From an uncultured bacterium (lineage in GTDB: Bacteria > Bipolaricaulota > Bipolaricaulia > UBA7950 > UBA9294): DNA of 5,976 nucleotides. Made by a program: the position numbers and the translations under genes. This document shows, piece by piece, positions 1 through 5,656 of the stretch (positions are counted from its first letter, which is position 1; the number at the start of each line of letters is the position of its first letter). A model generated the notes under the pieces. The model searched no databases and had not been told where the DNA came from. It saw only the letters and a list, made by a program, of their open reading frames with translations. Location of the stretch: assembly GCA_903859225.1 (NCBI GenBank), contig CAIOLV010000003.1:1-5976 (forward strand). Reading direction: 5' to 3'.

Positions 1-178
1 AGTACGGGATCACGGTCTCGACCCGCGTCTGCTGGAGCATGATCTCCGAGACGAGAATCGAGTATGGATCCTTCGTTCGCCGCCACGGGAGGTCGCGAGC
101 TTCCTCCTCGTACCACGCGAGCAGGCGATCGACGAGCGAGCGCGCGGCGTGCGAGCACGCTAGCCGCGCACGAGGCAT
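1..178 (-). CDS. mutY: A/G-specific adenine glycosylase MutY, N-terminal part (cut by left window edge)
   Basis: MutY is a base-excision repair glycosylase that removes adenine mispaired with 8-oxoguanine or guanine. Only the first 59 codons are in the window, but they carry the family's N-terminal signature: LLAWYEEEARDLPWR at residues 19-33, then DPYSILVSEIMLQQTRV at 37-53, then ETVIPY to the edge. Glu45 in SEIMLQQT matches the catalytic Glu37 of E. coli MutY. The catalytic Asp and the 4Fe-4S cluster cysteines would lie outside the window. The ATG at 178-176 is the only plausible in-frame start I see; it gives about eight more residues before the catalytic Glu than E. coli has. It lies inside the end of the MmgE/PrpD gene (19-nt overlap) and has no strong Shine-Dalgarno, so translation is probably coupled to the gene upstream. 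The family call is very secure; the exact start is less so. Confidence 0.93.
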   Translation of the reverse strand, partial: MPRARLACSHAARSLVDRLLAWYEEEARDLPWRRTKDPYSILVSEIMLQQTRVETVIPY

Positions 179-1533
179 CGCACGTACTCGCCCGTCGCCT
201 TGAACCGCTCGAGTCCGAACGTGGCATCGACGATCCGGTCCATCGCCTTCGCCGTCATCGCGTGCGCGGCGTTCGAGCGGAACTTGTCGACTACGTCCTC
301 GTCCGACAGCGGCCGTTCCGGGCTTCCCTTGGCAAAGTCCTCCTGCCGCGAGAACGATCGGCCGTCCTGGGTTGTCACGGTCACGATCGCGCGCTTGACC
401 TTCGGGAACAAGGAATCGATCTCGGGATCCGCAACGACCTTGATCTTCGCGAGGAACGATCGCACCAATGGGTCGAACAGGGCTCCCTCCTCGAAGTCCG
501 AGGGCAACACGTTGCCCTTCGCGGCAGCCACAGCAATGCAGTAGGGCAACGAGTGATCGGCCGTTTCTTTCGTCCGGGGATCGTACTTGCTCGGGTCCGA
601 CAGGATGTCGGCGCCGCGCGTCGTCGTTCGCACGACGATCTCAGCGACGGACTCAGGCTCCACGGCGTTCTCGGACATCGCCTCGAGCAGAGCCGTGATC
701 GGCTGGTGGGTCAGGGCCTCGGTCGGGAACGCCTTGTAGCCGCAGTCGGTGATCAGGAACCGCTCCCCGAGCCCGTCGGTCATCGCGGCGGCGTCCCAGC
801 GCACGTTGTGGAGGACGTGGAACACGCCCTCTTTGCCTTCGAACAGCTCGACCGGGCCGGAGTACCCGGTGGACGCGAGGAGCGCGGCGCGCACGCCGGC
901 CTCGGTGGCCATCGGGTCGGCCGTGTTCTTCATGTTCGTGAGGTGGCCGGCGACGACGCCGCCGAGCGTGAAGTGGCTCGATCCGCTGATCCCGCACGCC
1001 GCGACGAGCTGGTCTTCCGTCAACCCCAGCATGCGCCCGGCGACGAACGGGCTCGCGAACTGCGTCAGGCTCGCGTGGTGCCATCCCACTTCGCGCACCC
1101 CGGGCTGCGCGGCCAGGCAGAGGCGCATCTCGAGTTCGTAGGCAATGAGGATGCCGACGAGCAACTCCTTGCCCGAACGCCCCTTCCACTCCGCCGGCGC
1201 GAGGGCGGCAGGGATGACATCGGACGGATGCGACGGATCCTGTTTCCAGTAGATGTCGTTGTAGTCCATCGCCCGGATGAGGAGCGCGTTCATGAGGGCG
1301 GCGTCGGCGATGTTCGTCTTCGTGCCATGGCCGATGACGGTCGCCTGCGGGTTTCCGCCGAGTTCGCGGACGTAGCGGTGCGCCTGCTCCATGTCCTCGT
1401 GGTCGAGCGCGGCGAGCGCGCAGCCGACGGAGTCGAGGAGGAAGCGCTTCGCCTCGTGGGCGGCTGCAGGCGGAATCCTCTCGAACGTGAGGCCGGTCGC
1501 GAACTTCGCCATCGTGCGGCTGATCGAGTCCAT
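160..1533 (-). CDS. MmgE/PrpD family protein (2-methylcitrate dehydratase-like)
   Basis: This 457-residue protein has the usual length and architecture of the MmgE/PrpD family, which includes 2-methylcitrate dehydratase PrpD and cis-aconitate decarboxylase. Visible family features: an N-terminal helical domain (LLDSVGCALAAL, 32-43); the active-site stretch MDYNDIYW at 89-96 followed by HPSD at 102-105; WHHASLTQFASPF at 151-163; the TNMKNTADPMATEAGVRAALLA region (199-220) with the conserved Lys202; the DCGYKAFPTEALTHQPI segment (263-279); and the hallmark KETADHSLPYCIAVA at 322-336. Residues 89-105 and His152/153 correspond by family pattern to acidic and His active-site residues. It starts with ATG directly behind AGGAGG and lies 7 nt after the dehydrogenase gene. 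The family call is firm. The substrate is not: family members dehydrate or decarboxylate various tricarboxylates, and many are uncharacterised, so prpD is not assigned. Confidence 0.93.
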   Translation of the reverse strand: MDSISRTMAKFATGLTFERIPPAAAHEAKRFLLDSVGCALAALDHEDMEQAHRYVRELGGNPQATVIGHGTKTNIADAALMNALLIRAMDYNDIYWKQDPSHPSDVIPAALAPAEWKGRSGKELLVGILIAYELEMRLCLAAQPGVREVGWHHASLTQFASPFVAGRMLGLTEDQLVAACGISGSSHFTLGGVVAGHLTNMKNTADPMATEAGVRAALLASTGYSGPVELFEGKEGVFHVLHNVRWDAAAMTDGLGERFLITDCGYKAFPTEALTHQPITALLEAMSENAVEPESVAEIVVRTTTRGADILSDPSKYDPRTKETADHSLPYCIAVAAAKGNVLPSDFEEGALFDPLVRSFLAKIKVVADPEIDSLFPKVKRAIVTVTTQDGRSFSRQEDFAKGSPERPLSDEDVVDKFRSNAAHAMTAKAMDRIVDATFGLERFKATGEYVRCLVRG

Positions 1534-1536
1534 GGT

Positions 1537-1543
1537 CCTCCTA
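1537..1543 (-). promoter_or_regulatory. Shine-Dalgarno of the MmgE/PrpD gene overlapping the upstream stop codon
   Basis: On the minus strand the sequence TAGGAGG contains both the TAG stop of the dehydrogenase gene (1543-1541) and a consensus AGGAGG site (1542-1537). Only three bases (ACC) separate it from the ATG at 1533. The tight spacing and the shared bases suggest that a ribosome finishing the dehydrogenase can reinitiate on the next gene. It also supports ATG 1533 over the internal Met at residue 8. Confidence 0.75.
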
Positions 1544-2659
1544 CGTGAGCGCAGCGATGACCGCGTCGGCCATGCCGCTCGTCGTCGTCGTGCCGCCCAT
1601 GTCGTACGTGCGCGCTTTGCCTTCCGCCACGACTCGGGCGACCGCCCGCTCGATTCGCGCGGCCATGTCCCGCTCTCCGAGGTAGTCGAGCATCAGCCGC
1701 GCCGCCTGGATGGTTGCGATCGGGTTCACCTTGTTCATGCCCGTGTACTTCGGCGCCGAGCCGTGCGTCGGCTCGAATACCGCGTACTTGTCGCCGATGT
1801 TGCCCGCCGCAGCGAAGCCGAGGCCGCCGACGAGCTGCGCCGCGAGGTCGGAGATGATGTCGCCGAAGAGGTTCGTCGCAACCAAGACGCCGTAGTTCTG
1901 CGGGTTCTTGACGAGCCACATGCACATCGCGTCGATGTTCGTCTCCCACAGCTCGATACCTGGGTACTCGGTGGCCATCGCGCGCGCCTCGCGGATCATC
2001 AGGCCCGAGGTCTCGCGGATGACGTTGGCCTTTTCGACCACGGTCACCGTCTTGTACCCGTTCGCTTTCGCGTACTCGAACGCACTGCGCAGGATGCGCC
2101 GGCATCCGTTGCGCGTGATGATCCGGAGCGAGATCGCCATGTCGTCGTTCGACACCTCGTCGAACCGCTTCATCTTCGGATGGACGCGCAACGCCTGGCG
2201 CACGCCGTCGGGAATCGGATGCCATTCGACGCCGGCGTAGAGTCCCTCCGTGTTCTCGCGGAACACCACAAGATTGATGTCATCGCGGAGATTGAGCGGG
2301 TTCCCAGGGTACGCCTTGCAGGGGCGCAGGTTCGTGTGAAGGTCGAACAGCTGCCGCAGCCCGACGATCGGGCTCGCGTACGAGTAGCCCTTTCCCTTCA
2401 AGGCAGGCGACAACTCGGCGGCTGCTTCTTCTTTCGGCTTCGACGTGATCGCCCCGAACAGGCAGACGTCGGTCGACTGGAGGAGTTTGACGGTGCGATC
2501 GGGAAGCGGGTTTCCTTCCGCCTTCCAGAACTCCCAGCCGATGTCACCGTGCTGGTAGTCGGCCTTGAACCCTACCGCATCAAGAACTCGCTTCGCTGCG
2601 GCGAGCACGTCGCCGCCCACTCCGTCCCCGGGAAGCACTGCCACTCGGTACGTACGCAT
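1541..2659 (-). CDS. Isocitrate/isopropylmalate dehydrogenase family protein
   Basis: This 372-residue enzyme belongs to the beta-decarboxylating dehydrogenases, which oxidise and decarboxylate 2-hydroxy acids such as isocitrate, 3-isopropylmalate, homoisocitrate or tartrate, using NAD(P) and a divalent metal. Visible features: the N-terminal VAVLPGDGVGGDV (7-18); substrate arginines Arg102, Arg112 (NLRP) and Arg134 (FRENTEG); catalytic Tyr141 (LYAGVEW) and Lys210 (VEKANV); metal-binding Asp243, Asp267 and Asp271 within the family signature NLFGDIISDLAAQL; and a cofactor loop HGSAPKYTG at 299-307. The loop, with Lys304-Tyr305, resembles NADP-dependent isocitrate dehydrogenase. Tyr352 fits the second NADP contact, but Gly replaces the Arg expected four residues later. 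At 96-102 Ser is kept but the Asn of isocitrate dehydrogenase is Ile. Substrate and cofactor therefore stay open. ATG 2659 has AGGAGG four bases upstream. Confidence 0.93.
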   Translation of the reverse strand: MRTYRVAVLPGDGVGGDVLAAAKRVLDAVGFKADYQHGDIGWEFWKAEGNPLPDRTVKLLQSTDVCLFGAITSKPKEEAAAELSPALKGKGYSYASPIVGLRQLFDLHTNLRPCKAYPGNPLNLRDDINLVVFRENTEGLYAGVEWHPIPDGVRQALRVHPKMKRFDEVSNDDMAISLRIITRNGCRRILRSAFEYAKANGYKTVTVVEKANVIRETSGLMIREARAMATEYPGIELWETNIDAMCMWLVKNPQNYGVLVATNLFGDIISDLAAQLVGGLGFAAAGNIGDKYAVFEPTHGSAPKYTGMNKVNPIATIQAARLMLDYLGERDMAARIERAVARVVAEGKARTYDMGGTTTTSGMADAVIAALT

Positions 2660-2663
2660 GCGC

Positions 2664-2669
2664 CCTCCT
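2664..2669 (-). promoter_or_regulatory. Shine-Dalgarno of the dehydrogenase gene
   Basis: A perfect AGGAGG lies four bases (GCGC) upstream of the ATG at 2659. It fixes the start of the dehydrogenase gene. The same consensus recurs in front of the next gene in the operon, so strong SD sites are used in this genome. Confidence 0.75.
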
Positions 2670-2689
2670 GCAATCTGCGTGGTGGCGTC

Positions 2690-2695
2690 ATTATA
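2690..2695 (-). promoter_or_regulatory. Sigma70-type -10 box (TATAAT) for the dehydrogenase operon
   Basis: A perfect TATAAT on the minus strand lies in the 92-base gap between the transglycosylase stop and the dehydrogenase start. It predicts a transcript start near 2683 and a leader of about 24 bases containing the AGGAGG site. In such GC-rich DNA an intergenic consensus -10 is unlikely to be accidental. No good -35 hexamer is found at 16-18 bases spacing (candidates AATGGG, ATGGGC, GAATGG), which would fit an activator-dependent or otherwise controlled promoter. Confidence 0.65.
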
Positions 2696-2700
2696 CCGAG

Positions 2701-2742
2701 CGAAAGGCGCCGCCCATTCCCGCCGCGCGGGACGAAAGGCGC
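2701..2742. repeat. Direct repeat pair flanking a palindrome upstream of the dehydrogenase promoter
   Basis: The ten bases CGAAAGGCGC occur exactly at 2701-2710 and 2733-2742, 32 bases apart (about three helical turns). Between them is the inverted repeat TCCCGC-CGC-GCGGGA at 2718-2732. The repeat nearer the gene lies between the -10 box and the expected -35 position; the other is centred near -55 from the predicted start. The block could be a binding site for a regulator. The palindrome could instead be a remnant terminator for the transglycosylase gene, but no run of T follows it on the minus strand. The repeats are seen directly; their function is inferred. Confidence 0.45.
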
Positions 2743-2751
2743 GTCAAGAGG

Positions 2752-4479
2752 TCAGGACGTGGGATCCGGCGCGTAGAGCGTGCGGTAGGCGAGCCACGAG
2801 TTGAGGACCTTCGCCAGATACTCGCGCGTCTCGATCGACGCAAGCGCTCCGGGCACGTCGGCGCGGCGCGTTGCCTTGGCGGCCGCCGTCCAACGGTCGA
2901 CGTTCCCATTCCCGCCGTTGTAGGCGGAGACAGCGCGCACGATGTCGCCGTCGTAGAGCCCGGCGAGGTACGACAGGTACCAGGTTCCCATGCGGATGTT
3001 CGCCCCGGGGTCGAACGCAAGGTCCGCTGTGTAGGTGAGCTTGCACTTCGACTCCGCAATCCATTTCGCCGTCGACGGCAGGAGCTGCATCAGGCCGCCG
3101 GCGTTCGACGATGAGACGGCGGTCGGAAGGTAGTTCGATTCTTCGCGGATGACGGCGAGCACAAGGTAGGGATCGATCTCGTACGTCTCTGCCCACTTCG
3201 TCACGCTCGTCCAGTAGGCCTTGGGGTAAGCAAGCTCATACACGGCGCGCGTCGGCGTCTTCGCCAGGAGTTCGCTCCCGATCTGGAACGCGCGGCGAGC
3301 GTCGCCCTGTCTGGCGTACCACTGACCGATCGCAATGCGTCCCGCGGTGTCGGCGTCGACGAACGCGAATTCGAGCTCGGCCGTCGCCCATTCGACGTTG
3401 CCCTCTTTCGCGAGGGCGTCAGCGACGCGGAGAGCGCCCGTCACACGAGCAGAGACGGCGCTTGGAGCCGCCGCCGCGAACGCCGGCGGAACGTACGACC
3501 CGAGAATCCATTGGAATGCGGCGGGCAATCCACCGGCGAGGCTCCCTGCCTGCTCGGCGTTCCCTGATGCTCGCCGGAGCAGAACGGCGCGCAGCGCGGC
3601 GTCGTCATGGACCCGATGCGTGCCGGCCGCGAGCGCCTCGTAGATCTTGAGCGCACCGGCGACGTCCCCGAGAGACTCCAGGAGACGCGCGGCGCGCCAG
3701 TGCGCCTCCAAGTCCGAAGAACGTTGGTACGCATCGACGGCATCTCGAATTCGCCCGAGGCTCTCCAGGAGAAGGCCTTCGCGGTACGCGCCCGACGCGC
3801 CGGCACTGTGATAGATTTCGAGGGCACGGTCGGAGTCTCCAGCCCGTTCGACCGCGCGCCCGTACTCCACGCGCACCGCCGTCTCGCTCTTGTGCGACTC
3901 CAGGTAGCGCGCGAACTCCGCTGCCGCATCGTTCGACTTCCCGAGGCCTGCGAGCGCGCGGGCACGGGCCAAACGCGCCGCGTCCGTCGTCGCCGGCGTC
4001 ACCAGCGGAAGAGCATCGGCGTACCGGCCTGCGGTCACGAGAATGGACGCCAAGCGCACCGCATCGGGCTCGAGCCGCATCATCGCAAGGACAGCGTCCG
4101 GCTTCGGCAGGAGCTTCTCCCATTCGGCCTTCGCCTCGACTCGCAACCCGGCGGCTTCTAGCATCGTCCCCAGCTCGGCGCGCAGCGCCGTCGTTGCGCG
4201 GAGCTCGAGCGCGCGGCGCAAGAAGTCAGCCGCGCCCGCGAAGTCCGCCTCCGCGGCGCGCGCTCGCGCCGCCAGAATTCGTGCCTCCCAGCCCACGGCT
4301 CCGTCGCGGCCGGCAAGCTGCTCGAGACCGGCCACGGTCCGGGGTAGACCGTCCTGCGCCCTGCGGAGCGCCTCATACCCGGCCAGCGCCGACGATGCCG
4401 TATCGCCGCCCGGCAGCAACACCGCGACAATCGACAGCGCCGCGCCGACGAGAACGATCGGCAATGCGATCCACTTCAT
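2752..4479 (-). CDS. Slt-type lytic transglycosylase with helical-repeat N-terminal region
   Basis: Lytic transglycosylases cleave peptidoglycan between MurNAc and GlcNAc, forming 1,6-anhydroMurNAc, outside the cytoplasmic membrane. The 575-residue protein starts with a hydrophobic segment (residues 4-22), a membrane anchor or signal peptide. A long Ala- and Leu-rich alpha-helical region follows (about 33-420), with TPR-like units such as AGRYADALPLV, SDRALEIYHSAG, IRDAVDAYQRS and VAGALKIYEALA. The C-terminal GH23/SLT domain (about 430-570) has the catalytic Glu447 in REESNY, then NAGGLMQLLPSTA (459-471), DPGANIRMGTWYLSYL (490-505), AYNGG (519-523) and a final ETREYLAKVL. This layout resembles Slt70. 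The frame stays open upstream to 4782, but the Arg/Pro-rich extension looks non-coding and would bury the signal sequence, so I chose the ATG at 4479, which has GAGAGG 11 bases upstream. Confidence 0.93.
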   Translation of the reverse strand: MKWIALPIVLVGAALSIVAVLLPGGDTASSALAGYEALRRAQDGLPRTVAGLEQLAGRDGAVGWEARILAARARAAEADFAGAADFLRRALELRATTALRAELGTMLEAAGLRVEAKAEWEKLLPKPDAVLAMMRLEPDAVRLASILVTAGRYADALPLVTPATTDAARLARARALAGLGKSNDAAAEFARYLESHKSETAVRVEYGRAVERAGDSDRALEIYHSAGASGAYREGLLLESLGRIRDAVDAYQRSSDLEAHWRAARLLESLGDVAGALKIYEALAAGTHRVHDDAALRAVLLRRASGNAEQAGSLAGGLPAAFQWILGSYVPPAFAAAAPSAVSARVTGALRVADALAKEGNVEWATAELEFAFVDADTAGRIAIGQWYARQGDARRAFQIGSELLAKTPTRAVYELAYPKAYWTSVTKWAETYEIDPYLVLAVIREESNYLPTAVSSSNAGGLMQLLPSTAKWIAESKCKLTYTADLAFDPGANIRMGTWYLSYLAGLYDGDIVRAVSAYNGGNGNVDRWTAAAKATRRADVPGALASIETREYLAKVLNSWLAYRTLYAPDPTS

Positions 4480-4672
4480 CGTCTCACGCGCCTCTCTCTT
4501 ACGAACGTCATCTTCTCCATCCAAGGTACCCGGCCGGCGAGCGCACGGAAAGGGACCCGCGGGCCGCTCGGTGGGACGTTGTCCCCTCGCCGATCGGTCA
4601 AACGGCGTGTTCTCGGCGCGACGAAGCCGATCCCGCAGAGCGCGCGGGGCAAGCGCGAGAAGCCGTGGCATC
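4480..4672. other. Intergenic region between radical SAM and transglycosylase genes
   Basis: This 193-base gap holds no convincing gene. Three short inverted repeats are visible: GGGAC-GTT-GTCCC at 4573-4585, CCCGC with GCGGG at 4632-4648 (loop of 7), and TCGGC with GCCGA at 4613-4630 (loop of 8). The last two could form weak hairpins just after the radical SAM stop, but neither is followed by a T-run, so no intrinsic terminator is called. A TTGACC hexamer on the minus strand (inside TTTGACCGATC, near 4595-4601) has no matching -10 box. Confidence 0.5.
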
Positions 4673-5551
4673 TCAGTCGAGCAGTCGCGGCTCGACCGCG
4701 GAGGGGGCCAAGAGCGGCCGCGCGGAGGTGCGGATTCCACGTTCGGCACACAGGGCCTCGAAGCGAGTCCGCAGCACCTCACCGCCCGGCGCCTGGCAGA
4801 CGTAGCGATCGCCGTACTGCGCCTCGTATCGCTCCCTCAACCCCGGGAAGTGCTCGTCGAGGCGCGCGTAGAAGTAGTCCCGTTGGCGATCGCGCAGCGT
4901 CACGCCGAAGGACGCCACGATCGCCATCACACCGCACTCGCTCGCCCTTTCGACGATGGCCCGAACGTTGTCCCACGAATCCTCGAGGAAGGGAAGAACG
5001 GGCATGAGCGCGACGCGCGCCTCGATGCCGGCGTTCGCCAGCTCACGAAGGGCGCGAAACCGCTCCGATGGCGGCGGAGCTCCTGGCTCAATCCGGCGCG
5101 CGAGATCGTCGTCGGCCGTCGTGACAGTGAGGGACACCGCGGCCGTCGAGCGTCGCGCGATCTTCTGCAAGAGCGCGACGTCGCGCAGCACGAGCGTGCT
5201 CTTCGTGATGACGTGGACGCCGAATCCGTGCTCGGCGATGACGTCGAGCGCTCGCTCGGTCAGCCGCTCCTTCTCTTCGAGCGGCATGTACGGATCGTTC
5301 ATCGACCCGGTTCCGACGATTCCTCGCGCCCGCTTTCGTCGGAGTTCGCCCCGCAGGATGTCGATCGCGTTCGCCTTGACGAGGACGTCTTCGTCGAACC
5401 GGTCGTTGCCGTAGCACTGGCTGCGTGAGTCGCAGTAGATGCAGTGGTGCTGACAGCCTCGGTATAGGTTCACGCCGAAGTCGAGGCCGAACCACGTATC
5501 GATCCCGCTCACGCGGGAGAGGAGCGTCTTGGCGCGGATCTCATGGATCAC
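4673..5551 (-). CDS. SPL-family radical SAM protein
   Basis: Radical SAM enzymes use a 4Fe-4S cluster to cleave S-adenosylmethionine and start radical chemistry. This 292-residue protein has the cluster motif CQHHCIYC (Cys33, Cys37, Cys40) just after the LDFGVNLYRG lead-in. It continues with GTGSMNDPYMPLEEK (80-94), ERALDVIAEHGFGVHVITKS (99-118), TAAVSLTVTT (136-145), EPGAPPPSERFRAL (155-168) and ALMPVLPFLED (181-191). This order is typical of the group related to spore photoproduct lyase (COG1533-like), most members of which have no known substrate. It is not assigned as a true photoproduct lyase. The frame is open to 5899, but the upstream part is antisense to the PKD gene and unlike the family. 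The GTG at 5551 is the best start: homologues begin near IHEIRAKTLLS. No SD is seen; a TACACT box six bases upstream may give a leaderless mRNA. Confidence 0.9.
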   Translation of the reverse strand: MIHEIRAKTLLSRVSGIDTWFGLDFGVNLYRGCQHHCIYCDSRSQCYGNDRFDEDVLVKANAIDILRGELRRKRARGIVGTGSMNDPYMPLEEKERLTERALDVIAEHGFGVHVITKSTLVLRDVALLQKIARRSTAAVSLTVTTADDDLARRIEPGAPPPSERFRALRELANAGIEARVALMPVLPFLEDSWDNVRAIVERASECGVMAIVASFGVTLRDRQRDYFYARLDEHFPGLRERYEAQYGDRYVCQAPGGEVLRTRFEALCAERGIRTSARPLLAPSAVEPRLLD

Positions 5552-5557
5552 GCAAGT

Positions 5558-5563
5558 AGTGTA
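5558..5563 (-). promoter_or_regulatory. Possible -10 box (TACACT) for leaderless radical SAM transcript
   Basis: On the minus strand TACACT lies six bases before the GTG at 5551, so transcription would start at or beside the start codon. The absence of any SD before this GTG agrees with a leaderless mRNA. There is no recognisable -35 at normal spacing, and the match rests on six bases only. Confidence 0.35.
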
Positions 5564-5599
5564 GCGAAGCGCCAGCCCCTCGCTATGGCGCGCCGGGGC

Positions 5600-5627
5600 T
5601 CGCCACAACGGCGTCTTCCTGTACAAT
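5600..5627 (+). promoter_or_regulatory. Putative sigma70-type promoter of the PKD-protein gene
   Basis: TACAAT at 5622-5627 differs from the -10 consensus at one base. TCGCCA at 5600-5605, 16 bases upstream, matches four of six positions of TTGACA. The predicted start near 5634 gives a leader of about 23 bases that carries the GGGAG ribosome site. It lies in the 105-base divergent gap between this gene and the radical SAM gene. Confidence 0.5.
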
Positions 5628-5656
5628 CCGTCCAGTCCCGAGGGATGGGAGAGTGT

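Noticed and set aside
64..1548. Long plus-strand open frame (494 codons) antisense to the MmgE/PrpD gene
   Set aside because: Its translation is Arg/His/Val-rich with no family motifs. It mirrors the GC-biased codons of the real gene on the other strand, which has many conserved motifs.
2718..2732. Palindrome TCCCGC-CGC-GCGGGA as an intrinsic terminator of the transglycosylase gene
   Set aside because: No T-run follows on the minus strand and the loop is only three bases, so a terminator cannot be supported; it is listed with the repeat block instead.
2742..2747. TTGACG hexamer on the minus strand as a -35 for the dehydrogenase promoter
   Set aside because: It is about 46 bases from the TATAAT box, far beyond the 16-18 base spacing needed.
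1391..2776. Plus-strand open frame (461 codons) antisense to the dehydrogenase
   Set aside because: Arg-rich, motif-free composition and complete overlap with a clear enzyme gene; a shadow of high-GC coding DNA.
4480..4782. N-terminal extension of the transglycosylase frame up to 4782
   Set aside because: The extra 101 residues are Arg/Pro-rich, overlap the end of the radical SAM gene and would place the signal sequence internally. The start at 4479 begins directly with MKWIALPIVLVG.
4043..5428. Plus-strand open frame (461 codons) antisense to the transglycosylase and radical SAM genes
   Set aside because: It crosses two real genes and the gap between them, with low-complexity Arg/Ser/Ala translation and no recognisable domain.
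5587..5594. Palindrome GGCGCGCC in the divergent intergenic region
   Set aside because: An isolated 8-base GC palindrome is expected by chance in DNA of this composition and has no supporting context.
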